NCBI GenBank assembly: GCA_020052975.1
Contig: JAGVOC010000228.1
Location: forward strand, 1 to 7,945
Source: Desulfobacterales bacterium
GTDB lineage: Bacteria; Desulfobacterota; Desulfobacteria; Desulfobacterales; RPRI01
DNA: 7,945 nt
Direction: 5' to 3'
Below, piece after piece: positions 5,908 through 7,945 of this stretch. Position 1 is the stretch's first letter. Each line of letters begins with the position of its first letter. A program made the position numbers and the translations under genes. The notes beneath the pieces are model-generated. The model had not been told where the DNA came from and did not search any database. It saw nothing but the letters and a program-made list of their open reading frames with translations.

Positions 5908-6975
5908 ATGAAGGTTATTAAAATCGATAAAAAAGACTGGGCCGGCGGAATAGGGAAAATTCAGAGTTCTTACCGTTTGTATGGTCCGGTCAAGGGTGAT
6001 GCATTTCACGATTTCAAAGCGCTTGAAAAGGGAGAATTACCGGATCTGAATTTTTTTAACACACGCATTTCCCCGAAATCGGTAGTCTACCCTCAATCCG
6101 AGGTTATGTTCGAATATTCTCTGGATGAAAAAAACGCTGAGCATCATATATTGAAGGATGCTGCAAAGGATTATTCGCCAAAGGCTGTGTTGGGAATCAG
6201 GCCTTGTGACGCGGCATCTTTTCTGCTTGTAAAGCGCAACTTTGATACCCCTGAATATAAGGACCCTTACTGGATAAAATCATATGAAGCCACAACATTT
6301 GTCGGGTACGCCTGCAATAATCCATGCAGCACCTGCTTTTGTACTACGGCCGGCTCCGGCCCTTTTAATGAAGAAGGTCTGGATGTGCTCCTTGTTGATG
6401 ACGGCGATTGCTGGTATGCGAAAGTGATCACGTCAAAGGGAGAAAACCTGTTAAATGCAGCCGGATGGAAAACCGCGGCTGATGGAGGCGCTTCTGACAA
6501 AATTGCGGCTCTTGAGAAAGAAGCCGAGTCCAGAATAGGCTCTTCTGTCACAACAGGCCAGCTTAAAAACAAGAAGACAACAGAGCTCTATGAGGCTCCT
6601 TTCTGGGAAGATGTCTCGTTTGCCTGCATTAACTGCGGAACTTGCACATACCTTTGTCCGACGTGCTGGTGTTTTGATATCCAGGATGAAAATTCGGGAT
6701 GTTCGGGCGTGCGCATGCGAAACTGGGACAGCTGCATGTTTCCGCTTTTTACAATTCATGGAACAGGGCATAATCCAAGGGGTACAAAGCTTCAAAGGGT
6801 GCGCCAGAGATTCATGCATAAACTGAAATATTACGTCGACAAGTATGATAATGGAATTCAGTGCGTCGGCTGCGGCCGCTGCATTCGCTCCTGTCCGGTT
6901 AACATTGATATACGCAGGGTCTGTGACATGATGAACAGTTATGATCCAAAAGCCTGCGCTTGCCCAGCAAAGTGA
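5908..6975 (+). CDS. 4Fe-4S dicluster protein of the AsrA / sulfhydrogenase-beta (HydB) type
   Basis: The 355-residue protein resembles the family that includes anaerobic sulfite reductase subunit A and the beta subunit of sulfhydrogenases. These are soluble proteins that relay electrons between a flavoprotein partner and a catalytic subunit. Evidence: the GIRPC100D segment, then C136-NNP-C140-ST-C143-F-C145. Two [4Fe-4S] motifs follow: C240-IN-C243-GT-C246-TYL-C250-PT-C253-W-C255 and C319-VG-C322-GR-C325-IRS-C329-P. The family's usual partner is an AsrB/HydG-like FAD/NAD(P) protein, which is exactly the next gene, 18 nt downstream. In the Flx naming this would be FlxB or FlxC. The start is ATG 5908 with a weak TAAGG 7 nt upstream, just after the intra-operon repeat. 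The gene ends with tandem stops, TGA TAA. No signal peptide or membrane segment is visible. Confidence 0.85.
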   Translation: MKVIKIDKKDWAGGIGKIQSSYRLYGPVKGDAFHDFKALEKGELPDLNFFNTRISPKSVVYPQSEVMFEYSLDEKNAEHHILKDAAKDYSPKAVLGIRPCDAASFLLVKRNFDTPEYKDPYWIKSYEATTFVGYACNNPCSTCFCTTAGSGPFNEEGLDVLLVDDGDCWYAKVITSKGENLLNAAGWKTAADGGASDKIAALEKEAESRIGSSVTTGQLKNKKTTELYEAPFWEDVSFACINCGTCTYLCPTCWCFDIQDENSGCSGVRMRNWDSCMFPLFTIHGTGHNPRGTKLQRVRQRFMHKLKYYVDKYDNGIQCVGCGRCIRSCPVNIDIRRVCDMMNSYDPKACACPAK

Positions 6976-6980
6976 TAAAA

Positions 6981-6986
6981 GGGGGG
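6981..6986 (+). promoter_or_regulatory. G-rich ribosome binding site supporting a GTG start
   Basis: GGGGGG (6981-6986), preceded by AAAA, lies 7 nt before the GTG at 6994. The next in-frame ATG (7009) is too far from this site, so GTG is the better start. Confidence 0.65.
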
Positions 6987-6993
6987 TATTAAA

Positions 6994-7839
6994 GTGCAAA
7001 ATCCATATATGCCTTATCCTGTGCGTATAGATGAAATAATTACTGAAACGGAAGACAGGAATCTTAAAACATTCAAATTTGTTTTTTTAAACCCGGGAGA
7101 TGAAGAGAAATTTTCTTACAAGGCCGGGCAGTTTGCAGAGCTTTCGGTAACAGGGAAAGGGGAAATACCGATAGGTATTGCCTCATCTCCCACTGAAAAG
7201 GGTTTTGTCAAATTTACTGTAAACAAGGTCGGGCTTGTATCTTCATATCTTCATTCAATGAAGGTCGGGGATATTATGGGCATCAGGGGTCCACTTGGTA
7301 ATTCCTATCCATGGAATACTCTGGAGGGAAAAAGCGTTGTTATAATAGGAGGCGGTTTTGCCTTTACGACGTTACGTTCCTCAATAATTTTCATGCTGGA
7401 TCCGGCAAACCGCAAGAAATTTAAAAATATTAATGTCATATACGGCGCCCGTACACCCGGTATGCTTCTTTACAGGGATGAGCTTGCCGCATGGGAAAAG
7501 CGCGATGACATAAATATGCATATCACGGTTGATGCAGCAAATGATCCTGACTGGAAATATAATGTGGGTTTTGTTCCTGCAATAACCGAAAAGAAGGCTC
7601 CCAGCGCAGATGCTGATACATATGCAATTATTTGCGGACCTCCTGTAATGATTAAGTTTACCCAGCCTGTTCTTGATAAGCTTGGATACGGGCATGACCA
7701 AATAATAATGTCCCTTGAAAACAGGATGAAATGTGGAATAGGGATGTGCGGAAGGTGCAATATCGGGAAGGAATTCGTCTGCAAGGACGGCCCTGTTTTC
7801 ACTCTTGCGCAGCTTAATGCAACACCAAGGGAATACTGA
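6994..7839 (+). CDS. FAD/NAD(P)-binding oxidoreductase with C-terminal [2Fe-2S] site (FlxA / AsrB / HydG-like)
   Basis: The 281-residue protein belongs to the ferredoxin-NADP reductase superfamily, in the branch with DHODH electron-transfer subunit (PyrK), AsrB and sulfhydrogenase gamma. It would exchange electrons with NAD(P)H and pass them to the iron-sulfur proteins encoded upstream. Visible features are an FAD-domain beta barrel with AGQFAELSV (44-52) and IGIASSP (60-66); a nucleotide-binding GGGFAFTTLRS (119-129); CGPPVM (214-219); and a C-terminal cluster motif C247-GIGM-C252-GR-C255 plus C263. It is the flavoprotein expected to pair with the preceding gene and to be the NAD(P)H input or output of the operon. 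The start is GTG. The stop TGA at 7837-7839 is also the first three bases of a dispersed repeat. Whether NADH or NADPH is used cannot be told by eye. Confidence 0.88.
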   Translation: MQNPYMPYPVRIDEIITETEDRNLKTFKFVFLNPGDEEKFSYKAGQFAELSVTGKGEIPIGIASSPTEKGFVKFTVNKVGLVSSYLHSMKVGDIMGIRGPLGNSYPWNTLEGKSVVIIGGGFAFTTLRSSIIFMLDPANRKKFKNINVIYGARTPGMLLYRDELAAWEKRDDINMHITVDAANDPDWKYNVGFVPAITEKKAPSADADTYAIICGPPVMIKFTQPVLDKLGYGHDQIIMSLENRMKCGIGMCGRCNIGKEFVCKDGPVFTLAQLNATPREY

Positions 7840-7945
7840 CGGCTTCGTAAAAAGTCATTCTGTCCGCCGCGGCGGACGCTTCATCTTTCGTCATTGCAGC
7901 GTACCAAGAAGTACGCTTCATTCCTCAAGATTCGCGCGCCTTGCA
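7837..7945. repeat. Dispersed palindromic repeat, partial (runs off the window)
   Basis: The repeat starts TGACGGCTTCGTAAAAAGTC (7837-7856), matching the 5' end of the element at 148 with one base difference over 19. It contains a perfect 16-bp palindrome GTCCGCCGCGGCGGAC (7862-7877), similar to the truncated CCGCC-TGA-GGCGGAC at the left window edge. A 7-bp hairpin AGCGTAC/GTACGCT with a 6-nt loop follows (7898-7917). The other end should lie beyond 7945. It may serve as the 3' end of the operon transcript, although there is no T-tract typical of an intrinsic terminator. Confidence 0.65.

Noticed and set aside
7857..7917. Intrinsic terminator after the last gene
   Set aside because: The GC-rich palindrome at 7862-7877 is not followed by a T-run. 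It is better explained as part of the dispersed repeat.

Overview
The window most likely comes from a strict anaerobe of the Desulfobacterota (formerly Deltaproteobacteria), such as a sulfate reducer or a syntroph. I infer this from three things: a soluble heterodisulfide-reductase (Hdr)/MvhD electron-transfer operon, in-frame UGA codons that fit selenocysteine, and dispersed short palindromic repeats of the type 'TGACGGCTTCGTAAAAAGTC'. No rRNA or other phylogenetic marker is present, so the taxonomy is only suggestive. All genes are on the + strand.

Layout. Bases 1-497 carry no gene. They hold a dense set of hairpin-forming palindromes (1-113), a 135-bp nested inverted-repeat element (148-282) and a featureless AT-rich stretch. 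A promoter with an extended -10 (498-526) precedes a secreted TlpA/ResA-like thioredoxin (584-1111). A separate promoter candidate (1165-1193) and a leader of about 140 nt precede a five-gene operon. Its genes are a roughly 1016-residue HdrA with selenocysteine (1343-4393), an MvhD/FlxD-type protein with selenocysteine (4445-4873), two different iron-sulfur proteins (4875-5822 and 5908-6975), and an FAD/NAD(P)/[2Fe-2S] oxidoreductase (6994-7839). A related repeat lies inside the operon (5831-5873). Another begins on the stop codon of the last gene and runs off the window (7837-7945).

The main observation is that both hdrA and mvhD are interrupted by an in-frame TGA (1520-1522 and 4643-4645). 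In each case the protein family's conserved sequence continues in the same frame after the TGA, and the TGA replaces a cysteine conserved in the family. Each TGA is followed, after 22 or 23 nt, by a 7-bp stem with a small G-containing loop, which matches a bacterial SECIS element. Annotation that reads TGA as stop would lose the N-terminal 128 residues of HdrA and split MvhD in two.

How the genes could work together (inference from families): the last gene would take electrons from NAD(P)H, or give them to NAD(P)+. The two ferredoxin-like proteins and MvhD would wire it to the flavin-containing HdrA. This resembles the Flx (FlxABCD)-Hdr modules of sulfate reducers. The window has no HdrB, HdrC, hydrogenase or formate dehydrogenase gene, so the electron acceptor must be encoded elsewhere or be a different partner.
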